In this document: piece after piece, positions 53,395-61,681 of the stretch
Numbering within the stretch: position 1 is the stretch's first letter
How the letters are laid out: each line of letters begins with the position of its first letter
Source: an uncultured Desulfobacter sp.
Lineage (GTDB): Bacteria; Desulfobacterota; Desulfobacteria; Desulfobacterales; Desulfobacteraceae
Assembly: GCF_963666145.1 (NCBI RefSeq)
Contig: NZ_OY762614.1
Coordinates: forward strand, 5,136,501 to 5,200,500
Length of the DNA stretch: 64,000 nt
Direction of reading: 5' to 3'
Program-made: the position numbers and the translations under genes
The notes under the pieces: model-generated
Told to the model about the DNA's origin: nothing
Seen by the model: only the letters and a program-made list of their open reading frames with translations
Database searches by the model: none

Positions 53395-54977
53395 TGAAAG
53401 TACTGATCAGCGATAAAATGGATGAGGCCGGTATTGATATTTTCAGAAACCAGGATGGTATAGATGTCGATGTCAATACCGGACTGTCCCCCGACGAACT
53501 CAGAGAAATTATCGGACAATACGAGGCATTGGCTATCCGCAGTTCAACTAAGGTAACCGCAGAGCTCCTTGAGTCGGCAAAAAAACTCAAGGTGGTTGCC
53601 CGGGCCGGCATTGGCCTGGATAATGTGGATATTGATGCGGCAACCAAAAAAGGCGTTGCCGTTATGAATACCCCTGGCGGCAACACTGTTACCACCGCCG
53701 AGCATGCCATTGCCATGATGATGGCCATGACCCGGAATATTCCCCGGGGTACCGCATCCCTTAAAGCCGGGCGCTGGGATAAGAAATTGCTCCAGGGCCG
53801 GGAACTTTTCAACAAGACGTTAGGTGTGGTCGGGTTCGGCAATATCGGTTCCATTGCAGCCAACCTTGCCAAAGGGTTACGCATGAATGTCATTGTGTAC
53901 GACCCGAATATATCTTCGGAACATATTGAAAAGGCCGGGTTTGAATATGTGACCCTGGATGAACTCTATGCCCGCTCGGATTATATCACCATCCACGTAC
54001 CCAAAATGGATGCCACAATTGATTTGTTTGACGCCCAGGCGTTTGAAAAAATGAAGACCGGTGTCATGGTGGTCAATTGTGCCCGGGGAGGTATTGTTAA
54101 TGAAGAAGCGTTGCATGCCGCCATCAAATCCGGAAAGGTGGCAGGTGCCGCCCTTGATGTATTTTCCGTAGAGCCCCCGAGCGCAGACCATCCACTGCTT
54201 CTACTTGACGAGGTCATTGCCACCCCCCATTTGGGCGCATCCACCAAGGAGGCCCAGACCAATGTTTCCGTGGCGGCTGCCAATCAGATTATTGCATATC
54301 TGTTGAACGACACCGTGATCAATGCGGTGAATGTGCCGTCGGTGACCGGGGATGTCCTAAAGCAGCTTAAACCCTTTCTCTATTTGGTCGAGAAAATGGG
54401 AAAAATGCAGGCCCAGATCAGCAAGGGCGGTGTTAAGGAGGTCCAGATCGAATACATTGGTAAATTTCCGGATCTGGATTTAAAACCTTTGACCATTAAC
54501 GGCATCAAGGGCCTTCTCAATGAATATGTCAGGGACGAAGTCAATTCGGTCAATGCCATTTCCCTGGCCAATGAGATGGGTATAAAAATCAGCGAATCCA
54601 CCTCCATGGAGGCCGGCAACTTCCTGAACCTGATCCGGGTGACCGTGGTTACGGACGATCGGACCAATGTCCTGGAAGGCACCATATTCGGCAAGGATGA
54701 TGCCAGAATCGTCAGAATTAATAAGTTCCGTTTAGAGGTTATTCCCGAAGGTCACCTGTCCATTATTCACAATGTGGACAAGCCCGGTTCCATCGGCTCC
54801 ATCGGTATGAAACTGGGCGAACACAGCATCAACATCGCCAGAATGATGGTGGGCCGCGAGGATGATGGGGATAGAAATATTATATTCCTGAGAACCGAAA
54901 CCCCGGTGCCGGCCGATGTGGTAAAAGAGATCGAAGATCTTGAGCTTGTGGTCAGTATGACCACTTTTGAGCTTTAG
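53394..54977 (+). CDS. serA: D-3-phosphoglycerate dehydrogenase (long form with ACT domain)
   Basis: 527 residues, GTG start overlapping the serC stop. The NAD-binding domain has GVVGFGNIGSIAAN, ARGGIVNE, and the catalytic region EVIATPHLGASTKEAQ. An intervening ASB-like domain spans about 320-440 and a C-terminal ACT domain (GHLSIIHNVDKPGSIGSIG) about 453-525, where serine may bind to give feedback control. It makes phosphohydroxypyruvate, the substrate of the serC product. Full length. Confidence 0.95.
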   Translation: MKVLISDKMDEAGIDIFRNQDGIDVDVNTGLSPDELREIIGQYEALAIRSSTKVTAELLESAKKLKVVARAGIGLDNVDIDAATKKGVAVMNTPGGNTVTTAEHAIAMMMAMTRNIPRGTASLKAGRWDKKLLQGRELFNKTLGVVGFGNIGSIAANLAKGLRMNVIVYDPNISSEHIEKAGFEYVTLDELYARSDYITIHVPKMDATIDLFDAQAFEKMKTGVMVVNCARGGIVNEEALHAAIKSGKVAGAALDVFSVEPPSADHPLLLLDEVIATPHLGASTKEAQTNVSVAAANQIIAYLLNDTVINAVNVPSVTGDVLKQLKPFLYLVEKMGKMQAQISKGGVKEVQIEYIGKFPDLDLKPLTINGIKGLLNEYVRDEVNSVNAISLANEMGIKISESTSMEAGNFLNLIRVTVVTDDRTNVLEGTIFGKDDARIVRINKFRLEVIPEGHLSIIHNVDKPGSIGSIGMKLGEHSINIARMMVGREDDGDRNIIFLRTETPVPADVVKEIEDLELVVSMTTFEL

Positions 54978-55313
54978 TAAGATAGGTCGTTTTTAGAATA
55001 AAGCCTGTGTTAGCGACACAGCTTTTTCAACTATCGTTGTGGCCCGACCTGGAATACCAGGTCGGGCCATGAACGTTTCTGAAAGTGCAATCGGGATCAA
55101 ACTTTATTTAGTCCCTCTGCCTGGGCTGGAATATCAGGATGCAGCCTTGAAGAGCTGATTCACCCGCTCCCAGTTGATTACTTCAAAAAAATGCATTGAT
55201 ATAATCGGGCCGCCGGTTTTGATATTTAAGGTAAGCGGATAAATCATCAGCACCCGGATTTTAATAAGAATTTGTGAAAATCATCTCAGGCGGTTGTTCC
55301 TGTCTCATTTATA
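54978..55313. other. Gene-free stretch after serA with a perfect hairpin
   Basis: GGCCCGACCTGG (55041-55052), loop AATA, then CCAGGTCGGGCC (55057-55068) form a perfect 12-bp stem about 65 bases after the serA stop. No T-run follows on either side, so it may be a transcript-end protector or an RNA structure more than a classical terminator. Nothing else is evident to 55313. Confidence 0.6.
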
Positions 55314-55793
55314 CTACTGACAACTGGCATCATAAAACTTTCCAGTACATTCCTTGATTTCGATCTTAATTACGCCAGTGGCTTTAAGCATATTTGAAGG
55401 GAACTCTTTTCCGGCTAAATTAGGGACATACTTGCCGACAATCGCATCCAACGCTTCAATTTTCTTTTCCTTTTCGCTGAGAATACTCGCTTCTCCGTGA
55501 ATGATCACACTTTTATATTCCGTATTAACATCGCAGGGTTCATCCGAAAGCAGGAATTTCCCCGGACTCATCACTTCAAAACAGACTTTGCTGTTTCGCT
55601 GAATGTTCTCAATCTTTTGTCCCTTGCTTAATCCGTGTATAAAGATTTTTTTTTCAGTATACACAAAATGCACGGGTGTAACATAAGGGAACCCATTGCT
55701 ACTTATTGTTGCCAAATGTCCAACCTGAGCGTCGGTTAAAAGTGCCGTTATCTGATCTGTTGTGAGTTTATTTGATTTCATCCGTCCTTGCAT
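55314..55793 (-). CDS. Pyridoxamine 5-phosphate oxidase-family flavin protein
   Basis: 159 residues. Split-barrel FMN-binding fold of the NimA/PNPOx-like type: VGHLATISSNGFPYVTPVHFVY at the N-terminus, then IFIHGLSKGQKIENIQRNSKVCFEV. The C-terminal half holds KSVIIHGEASILSEKEKKIEAL. Such proteins bind FMN, F420 or haem and reduce small molecules; the actual substrate is not clear. It stands alone between serA and the nitrogenase locus and points the same way as the latter. Confidence 0.82.
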   Translation of the reverse strand: MQGRMKSNKLTTDQITALLTDAQVGHLATISSNGFPYVTPVHFVYTEKKIFIHGLSKGQKIENIQRNSKVCFEVMSPGKFLLSDEPCDVNTEYKSVIIHGEASILSEKEKKIEALDAIVGKYVPNLAGKEFPSNMLKATGVIKIEIKECTGKFYDASCQ

Positions 55794-55899
55794 TGTTGTT
55801 TTACCTCCAGTTGATAATGATATCCGTTCGCTCCCTCCTCTAACCCATTTTTTTCAATGTGTAACCCTTTTTTTACGTGTCAACATACCCGATTGTGTT

Positions 55900-56517
55900 T
55901 TAATCCGAACATGATGAACAGTCCCATGTCAAAAGGCTTTCCGGATTAAACATTCTCGATTTGGGCACCGGGAAGGCGGGCTGCCTGGATTTGATCCCTT
56001 TTAATTCCCTGATATATTCGGCAGGCAAATGGTTTTCCTTTGCCCCTTGAATAATGAAATCCAGGTAGGGTGTGCTGGGTTGCTCAGGCTTGCCCAGGGT
56101 GTCCTTTTCATACATCAGGGCTGTGTAAATCAGGCCGTCTTTTCCTATGACCCTGACCGGATAATGAAAAAATGTACCGGTACCGTCCATGCGGACATCC
56201 TGCCAGGCATCCAGCCGCTCCAGGTCGGTGCCGGAAAATTCATATACCACGCCCCATACCTCATGGCCCGGTTCCCGGATGGCGTTGGCCTGGGCACCGT
56301 CCCAGATCCGGGAATGGCCGAAAAATGCGATACGATAATCTGCCAGCCGGGCAATGGTGACCATTTTGGCGGTGGCACTGCGTTCATTTATCCGGGAGGC
56401 ATTCATGTTCGGGCCGTATGCAAAATAGTATAATTCTTCGGGCAGGCTGTTGAACAGGAAGATGGATTCATTTTCGGGCAGATCTTTTTTGTATGTTACC
56501 ATACGTTCAGACTCCAT
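55900..56517 (-). CDS. Gamma-glutamylcyclotransferase-like protein at the end of the anf operon
   Basis: 205 residues. GGCT/AIG2 fold: YYFAYGPNMNASRINER holds the YGxNM-type substrate loop, with the acidic residue region EVWGVVYEF following. In GGCT enzymes a Glu acts as the acid-base; here a Glu follows WGVVY. The ATG region overlaps the anfK end (56496-56517), so both are on one message. The C-terminus ends with Cys-Ser-Ser-Cys. Why such a protein goes with nitrogenase is not established; it may act on a small peptide or on the cofactor pathway. Confidence 0.78.
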   Translation of the reverse strand: MESERMVTYKKDLPENESIFLFNSLPEELYYFAYGPNMNASRINERSATAKMVTIARLADYRIAFFGHSRIWDGAQANAIREPGHEVWGVVYEFSGTDLERLDAWQDVRMDGTGTFFHYPVRVIGKDGLIYTALMYEKDTLGKPEQPSTPYLDFIIQGAKENHLPAEYIRELKGIKSRQPAFPVPKSRMFNPESLLTWDCSSCSD

Positions 56518-57885
56518 TCACGCACGCCTTTGTATTCCATGTCGGCAAAAATTGTGTTGGCCATCTGCTCGGCCAGCCAAGTTGCCCCCGTATAACCCAG
56601 AACCGGATGGCGGAACATGCCTGCCCGGTCATAGGTGGGAAACCCCACCCGCAACATGGGCACCTTGTTGTCAATGGAAACAAAGCGGCCTTTTGAATGC
56701 CCTAGAATCAAATCCAGTTCAAGGCTGCCGTCTTTAAGCCGCCGGTCCAGTTCCCACAGGTCGGCGTTGGTAATAATTTCCATATCGTAATCAATGTTTT
56801 CTTCCAGCTCCTTGATTCTGGGATCTTCCCCGTAGGTGGTGTTGTCGTCCCCCAACAAAAGCAGCATCGGCCGCATCTCCAGATCCAGGCAGAACTGCGT
56901 CAGGCCGATCACCAGGTCTGCCGCACCAAAGAGCGCCACTTTTTTATCGGCCAGGAACATGTGCGCTACGTCTGTGATTGCATCAATGGCAATGCCGCGT
57001 TCCCGGACAAGTGACTCCGGAATAGGTTTTCCGGTCAGTTGTTTCAGATTCGCCAGAAAGGTGTCCGTATTGCGGATACCAATGGGTGTAGGACCAATGA
57101 TAGCGGGAACACCGAATTCTTCTTCTAAGTATTTGGCAGCTTTCATGCCTTCATAGCGGTTCAGTGCGATGGTGGCGACGGCATTGGCCGTATCCGTCAG
57201 GTCTTCAACGGTGGTGTCCCCGTGGGCGACGTGGTTGCCTTTCGGCATCAACGGCGCATCAAAGGCTTCGATCTCAAAAAGGATATTTGCATCCACCTGC
57301 ATTGCCGCCAAAAGGCCTTTTATTGCGGTTACGTCAGCCGGGTTGACCCAGCCGGTGATCAGGTTGATTTTATTGCCGGGTTCCCCTTTTTTTAGCAAAA
57401 TGCTGTACAAAATCCCTCACCGCAAGGTCATACCCCGTAATCATGCTCCCCTCAAAACTTGGTGTATGGATCGGGATTAAATGGATGTCTCGGCCTGCAT
57501 ACTTTTCGGGCAGCAGTCCCTTGTTCAGCTTGTTGCAGACCCCGTCGATGTCATCGCCGATAATCTCGGTTGAGCAGGTTGAAATAATTGGTATCACCCG
57601 CACATCGGGATAGCGCATGAGAAGCACGTCAACCGATTCCTCCACCCGCCGGGTAGCACCAAAAACCGCGCCTTCCTCATGGACCGACGAGGACGCGATT
57701 TCAAAACTCTCCTTGAAATGCTGGGAAATCAGCATGCGCACGAACATGACACAGCCCTGGCCGCCGTGCACAATACCGATGGTGTCTTTGATGCCGATAC
57801 TGGCAAACTGCGCACCGCAGGGCTGACAGGTAAAGATCGGATTAATAACGCCGGTGCGCGTTTTTTCTTTGAGTTCACAATGCAT
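56496..57885 (-). CDS. anfK: Fe-only nitrogenase beta subunit, frameshifted in an A-run
   Basis: The frame from the ATG at 57885 runs 171 codons, ending HFAKKRGTRQ. A second frame carries on as KKGEPGNKINLITGWVNPAD to 56496 and ends EWSLNVW. Deleting one base from the seven-A run (T at 57387-57393 on plus) joins them into a normal AnfK of about 460 residues. P-cluster cysteines are seen at Cys20 (FTCQP), Cys45 (GGQGCVM) and Cys104 (STCSTE). With AnfD it forms the catalytic complex. As written it is broken; sequencing error, decay or slippage are all open. Confidence 0.9.
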
Positions 57886-57912
57886 GATAGTTCTCCTTTG
57901 CCGGTGGCTTAA

Positions 57913-58275
57913 TTAATAGTGTTCATCCGTCAGTTCAAGGTTGAGCGAGCCGTCGATCATCAAATAATCCATGCGCTCATGTAGCGCCTTCATAAGGCTT
58001 TTTATGTCGTTTTTACTCAGTTCGGCCAACCAGTCGAACCTATTCCTGTAATCATCGGCCAACCAGACGGCGTCCACCCAGTAGCAGCGGTCTGCAGGGG
58101 TTTCCAGTTCAACCTGCTCGCCGCATAAAATCTGGGTGGTTTTGGTAAGGACGCCGTGATTCTGGTCCCGGCGATCCCAGGCCCGGGAGTGAAATTGCCA
58201 CAGGCAATTTTTCATGATGACATTTACCAGTTTCTCAACCCGTTCCTTCATCAGTTCTGCATTCATCTCTTGCAC
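57913..58275 (-). CDS. anfG: Fe-only nitrogenase delta subunit
   Basis: 120 residues, the usual length. NVIMKNCLWQFHSRAWDRRDQNHGVLT and CYWVDAVWLADDYR are the conserved core of the AnfG/VnfG delta subunit, a small protein that only alternative nitrogenases have. It binds AnfD and is needed for cofactor insertion and activity. It lies 7 bases after anfD and 27 bases before anfK. Its presence rules out a molybdenum-only enzyme. Confidence 0.95.
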   Translation of the reverse strand: MQEMNAELMKERVEKLVNVIMKNCLWQFHSRAWDRRDQNHGVLTKTTQILCGEQVELETPADRCYWVDAVWLADDYRNRFDWLAELSKNDIKSLMKALHERMDYLMIDGSLNLELTDEHY

Positions 58276-58282
58276 CCTCCTT

Positions 58283-59851
58283 TTACGCCGTTTTGCTCAG
58301 TCTGGATTCTGCAGCGTTCCGGGGTTCCGGGGTTTTGATCAGATCCCTGGTGCAATCCCAAATACCTGTGTATTCCCGCCACTGACTATTGTTTTTTATC
58401 TCGTCGGGCAGATCGGCGTCGGAGATCATGCGCTGGGTTTCAAAGCCGACGGCGGTGGGTATTTCATCTTTACTGATATCCAGAAACGACAACTTATGGA
58501 TGGGTGAAAAGATCCCGTTGTAAATGTCCCGGGCAAATCGGACCCAGCCTTCCCAGCCCTTCCATGGGCCGTTATGGTACCCGTGGGCGTTCAGATAAGG
58601 CACCCGCATTTTTTTAGCCACCTCCCCGGGCCGTTTGCCGGTAAAAATAATGTCCGGTTCCAGCATCTCCATGGCTTCAACGCCTTCCAACTCGTTGGGA
58701 TCGTCAATGGCAAGGGTGCCTTCGTCACAGCGCGCAATCCCTTTTTCCATGTCCCCCTGGTGGCCGAACTTGGTGTAGACCGAAACGACATTGACCCCCA
58801 TTTCCTCCTGCAGCACATAGGCCCAGTGCCAGAGTTTCGAGCCGCCGGGCCAAAGGCAGACCTTCTTGCCATCCAATCGGGCCTTGTACCACTCAAGCTC
58901 CGGTAGCCAGCGCTCAGTTTCCTCGTCAATGATTTTCTGGGCCCGGTCCTCAATGCCGAAAAACATGGCGATCTTCTTGAGTGAATCCCCTAACGGCTTG
59001 AATCCGAACCCGTCAATGTCCAGGCGGGGGATACCGTATTTGACGCGCAGTTCGTTGCACAGGTACTCTGACGATCGGGCGCACTCCAGCACATTGAGAT
59101 GGGCCCTGTGCATGGATCGCAGTTCGTCATAGGAACCGTTGCCAGTGAAGGTGCAGTTAATGGTAATACCCATGCGGTCAAAAAAATCCTCCATCACGTA
59201 CTGATCGCCCTGGATGTTATACTCGCCGACATAGTTGATGATATAATCACCCTCGATTTCGGGTTCATATGTGCCCACCTTTTCTTCAAACCAGGATATA
59301 CAGATGGTGTGGTGGCCGCCGGACTGGCTGGGCCCCCGGAATCCTGGAGAATTGCAGACAAAGATGTCCACATCGGGCATTTCATCCATAACCTCCTGGG
59401 CCACAGCATGAAAGTCGTCACCGATCAGCGCCGTGGCGCATGTCTGGTAAAGCGTCATTCGTTTAATGTCCGGAAAGGCCTCAAACGCTTCTATAATATT
59501 CTGTTTGAGCATCTGTTCGGCACCAAAAACAACGTGTTTCTCCTTCATGTCCGAGGCAAAGGTGTACTTGAGCTGAAAATTGTCATTGTCGCTGAGGTAG
59601 CGTTTGGTCTGCCAGGTGTCGTAGGTGCAGCCGATGGGGCCGTGGCTCATGTGGATGACGTCTTTCATAGGCGTGCCGATGACGTGTTTTGCACCACAGT
59701 ATGCACACCCGCGTTCCGAGATGGAGCCGGGTATGGTGTTCAGGTACCCAAGGGGAAGTGCATCCGTAAGATTTTCGCCGGGTCCCTTGATGACCGCGTG
59801 CTGTTTTCTTTCAGGGATACATTTGCTGCATTCAAATTCATGATACGGCAT
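58283..59851 (-). CDS. anfD: Fe-only nitrogenase alpha subunit
   Basis: 522 residues. P-cluster ligands Cys49 (RGCAYCG), Cys75 (GPIGCTYD) and Cys138 (YQTCATAL) are present. FeFe-cofactor ligands Cys257 (NVLECARSS) and His423 (YLNAHGYHNG) are in place. GFKPLGDSLKKI and NPGFRGPSQSGGHH-like stretches are those of AnfD, and the N-terminus is nearly that of Azotobacter AnfD from memory. It holds the site where nitrogen is reduced. Second gene of the operon, 39 bases after anfH. Intact. Confidence 0.97.
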   Translation of the reverse strand: MPYHEFECSKCIPERKQHAVIKGPGENLTDALPLGYLNTIPGSISERGCAYCGAKHVIGTPMKDVIHMSHGPIGCTYDTWQTKRYLSDNDNFQLKYTFASDMKEKHVVFGAEQMLKQNIIEAFEAFPDIKRMTLYQTCATALIGDDFHAVAQEVMDEMPDVDIFVCNSPGFRGPSQSGGHHTICISWFEEKVGTYEPEIEGDYIINYVGEYNIQGDQYVMEDFFDRMGITINCTFTGNGSYDELRSMHRAHLNVLECARSSEYLCNELRVKYGIPRLDIDGFGFKPLGDSLKKIAMFFGIEDRAQKIIDEETERWLPELEWYKARLDGKKVCLWPGGSKLWHWAYVLQEEMGVNVVSVYTKFGHQGDMEKGIARCDEGTLAIDDPNELEGVEAMEMLEPDIIFTGKRPGEVAKKMRVPYLNAHGYHNGPWKGWEGWVRFARDIYNGIFSPIHKLSFLDISKDEIPTAVGFETQRMISDADLPDEIKNNSQWREYTGIWDCTRDLIKTPEPRNAAESRLSKTA

Positions 59852-59890
59852 GGGGAACTCTCCTTATATATATGTATGTTAATCCGGTCA

Positions 59891-60718
59891 TTAATCGATC
59901 AGTCCGTATTTGGCCACCATGGCCTCAAGTTCATCCATATTCAAAGGTTTGGGGATGACGAACATTTCATTTTCAATGATCTTGCGCGCCAACTCTCCAT
60001 ATTCCTTGGCCTGATTTTCCTGGGCATCATAATCCACCACGGTTTTCTTATTGAACTCGGCCCGCTGAACGACATTATCCCGGGGTACATAGTGGATCAT
60101 CTGGGTGCCGATGGCGGTGGTAAACTCATCCATAAGATCAAGTTCCCGGTCTACATTACGGCTGTTGCAGATGATACCGCCTAAACGCACACCGCTCTGC
60201 TTGGCATATTTGAGCAGTCCCCGGCAGATATTGTTTGCCGCGTAAATGGCCATCATTTCCCCGGAGGCGACAATATATACTTCCTGGGCCTTGCCGTCGC
60301 GGATGGGCATGGCAAATCCACCGCAAACAACATCACCCAAAACATCGAAAAAGATAAAATCCAGATCGTCTGTATACGCTTTATTCTGCTCCATGAGATT
60401 GATGGCCGTAATGATGCCGCGTCCGGCACAGCCGACGCCGGGTTCTGGGCCGCCGGATTCCACGCACTGGATATCATGAAATCCTCTCCTGACAACCGAG
60501 TCGTTGGTAATCTTCTCCGCACCTTTTTCACGCAGCATGTCCATCAGAGTCTCCTGGGGTTTGCCTCCGAGGATCAGGCGGGTGCAGTCCGCCTTTGGGT
60601 CACAGCCGTGGATAAAAATTTTCTGGTCATAAAAATAGGCCATTGCCGCAGCTGTATTCTGCTGGGTGGTTGATTTTCCGATTCCGCCTTTACCGTAAAA
60701 AGCTACTTTTCTGGGCAT
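59891..60718 (-). CDS. anfH: Fe-only nitrogenase reductase (Fe protein)
   Basis: 275 residues. The P-loop YGKGGIGKSTTQQN is at residues 8-21. Cys97 and Cys132 hold the 4Fe-4S cluster that bridges the dimer. Arg100 (CAGRGI) is the site that DraT ADP-ribosylates in some bacteria. It passes electrons to AnfDGK with two ATP per electron. First gene of the operon, 78 bases downstream of a sigma-54 promoter. Intact. No nifH, nifD or nifK for a Mo enzyme is in the window. Confidence 0.96.
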   Translation of the reverse strand: MPRKVAFYGKGGIGKSTTQQNTAAAMAYFYDQKIFIHGCDPKADCTRLILGGKPQETLMDMLREKGAEKITNDSVVRRGFHDIQCVESGGPEPGVGCAGRGIITAINLMEQNKAYTDDLDFIFFDVLGDVVCGGFAMPIRDGKAQEVYIVASGEMMAIYAANNICRGLLKYAKQSGVRLGGIICNSRNVDRELDLMDEFTTAIGTQMIHYVPRDNVVQRAEFNKKTVVDYDAQENQAKEYGELARKIIENEMFVIPKPLNMDELEAMVAKYGLID

Positions 60719-60795
60719 AATGTTTACTCCTGTTTTTTTGTAAATGGGTTAAATGTGGGAAATCCATATACGGATTTGCCGTAAAACCCTGTAGA

Positions 60796-60810
60796 GCAAA
60801 CGGCGTGCCA
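60796..60810 (-). promoter_or_regulatory. Sigma-54 promoter of anfHDGK
   Basis: On the minus strand TGGCAC (from 60810) N5 TTGC (to 60796) is an exact match to the -24/-12 consensus. It lies 78 bases before the anfH ATG, so the operon depends on RpoN and an activator such as the one encoded nearby. Confidence 0.92.
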
Positions 60811-60896
60811 CAAATACAACACACTGATATTAAATAATATTCTATTTTAGAATACAAATTTGTAATTTAAATTTTACATAAAACCTTTAAAACACT

Positions 60897-60939
60897 GTCC
60901 CGAATCACACACTTTTTTGTATTTTGTGCGATTCGGGAC
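60897..60939. promoter_or_regulatory. Inverted repeat, likely activator-binding site (UAS)
   Basis: GTCCCGAATCACACA (60897-60911) and TGTGCGATTCGGGAC (60925-60939) pair at 14 of 15 bases, with 13 bases between. It lies about 87 bases upstream of the anfH sigma-54 promoter and about 100 upstream of the opposite one, the usual place for an enhancer site. Probably bound by the AnfA/VnfA-like protein. Confidence 0.7.
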
Positions 60940-60971
60940 ATTTTAACCTGAAGTCGGATGTTACATTTCTC

Positions 60972-60998
60972 TTCCCGGCAGAGTGCCAAAGCCGGGAA
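60972..60998. promoter_or_regulatory. Second inverted repeat in the anf divergent region
   Basis: TTCCCGGC (60972-60979) and GCCGGGAA (60991-60998) are perfect arms around 11 bases. It lies between the first inverted repeat and the rightward sigma-54 promoter and may be a second activator or repressor site. Confidence 0.5.
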
Positions 60999-61040
60999 TA
61001 CGACCCGACAAGGCGAGTTTGAGTCTCATTGGAATTTTTA

Positions 61041-61055
61041 TGGCATGGTTGCTGC
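61041..61055 (+). promoter_or_regulatory. Sigma-54 promoter for the NifX-like and activator genes
   Basis: TGGCATGGTTGCTGC keeps GG and GC ten bases apart, with TGGCA and CTGC near consensus. It points to the NifX-like gene, whose ATG is 95 bases away. Confidence 0.6.
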
Positions 61056-61150
61056 TTACTTAATTCATCAGCGTAACAACTCAATTTTGCCCTGGGAGCA
61101 GACCAACATTTTCAGGAAAAATTGAAATGACTCATTAGAAAGGAAAGATT

Positions 61151-61633
61151 ATGAAAGCGTTGCACATGTCCGAAGCATTGATTCACCACGATTATAATCC
61201 GGCACGCCCATATGTTGCCGTTGCCTCCACAGATGGGAAGAATATCGATCAGCCGCTGGGGCGGGCTGTATCTCTTTGGATTTACAAAGCAGGCGCATCT
61301 TCCCCCGAGTTAGTGGAACAACGGGATATCCCGCTGCCGTCCAAAGGGCTTGGCCGGTGGATGCAATTGAGGACGGTTTTGTCGGATTGCCAATGGCTGC
61401 TGGTCCCCGCCATTGGAGAAGCAGCCTTCAAAATATTGGTGAACAAAGGAATAATGGTATATATCATTGAAGGCGCAATCTCTAAAGCCCTGGGATTGAT
61501 CGCCGGCGGCGGCGACTTAAATACCAGGGCCCGGCCTGAAATTCTGGCCCGCCCAACCCGGCGGCAGGAATCCGGCATCCGTTGTACAAGCAGTGTCTGC
61601 GGTGGCGGCGGAAGGGGGTGTTTCGAAAGTTAA
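61151..61633 (+). CDS. NifX/NifB-C-terminal-like protein with Cys-rich tail
   Basis: 160 residues. The fold is like the dinitrogenase cofactor-binding domain of NifX, NafY and the NifB C-terminus: YVAVASTDGKNIDQPLGRA, then WMQLRTVLSDCQWLLVPAIGE and LVNKGIMVYIIEGAI. A 25-residue tail holds three cysteines and a run of glycines (CTSSVCGGGGRGC), which could bind metal. It probably holds a cofactor intermediate for the FeFe site. It is not typical AnfO. It lies 48 bases before the activator gene on the same strand. Confidence 0.65.
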   Translation: MKALHMSEALIHHDYNPARPYVAVASTDGKNIDQPLGRAVSLWIYKAGASSPELVEQRDIPLPSKGLGRWMQLRTVLSDCQWLLVPAIGEAAFKILVNKGIMVYIIEGAISKALGLIAGGGDLNTRARPEILARPTRRQESGIRCTSSVCGGGGRGCFES

Positions 61634-61681
61634 ACCGACATCAGATCATTAAAATGAAACCGTCATTAGGAAGGGCACAAA

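Noticed and set aside
61151..61633. Calling this gene anfO
   Set aside because: The sequence pattern fits the NifX/NifB C-terminal fold, and the usual AnfO start and length do not match.
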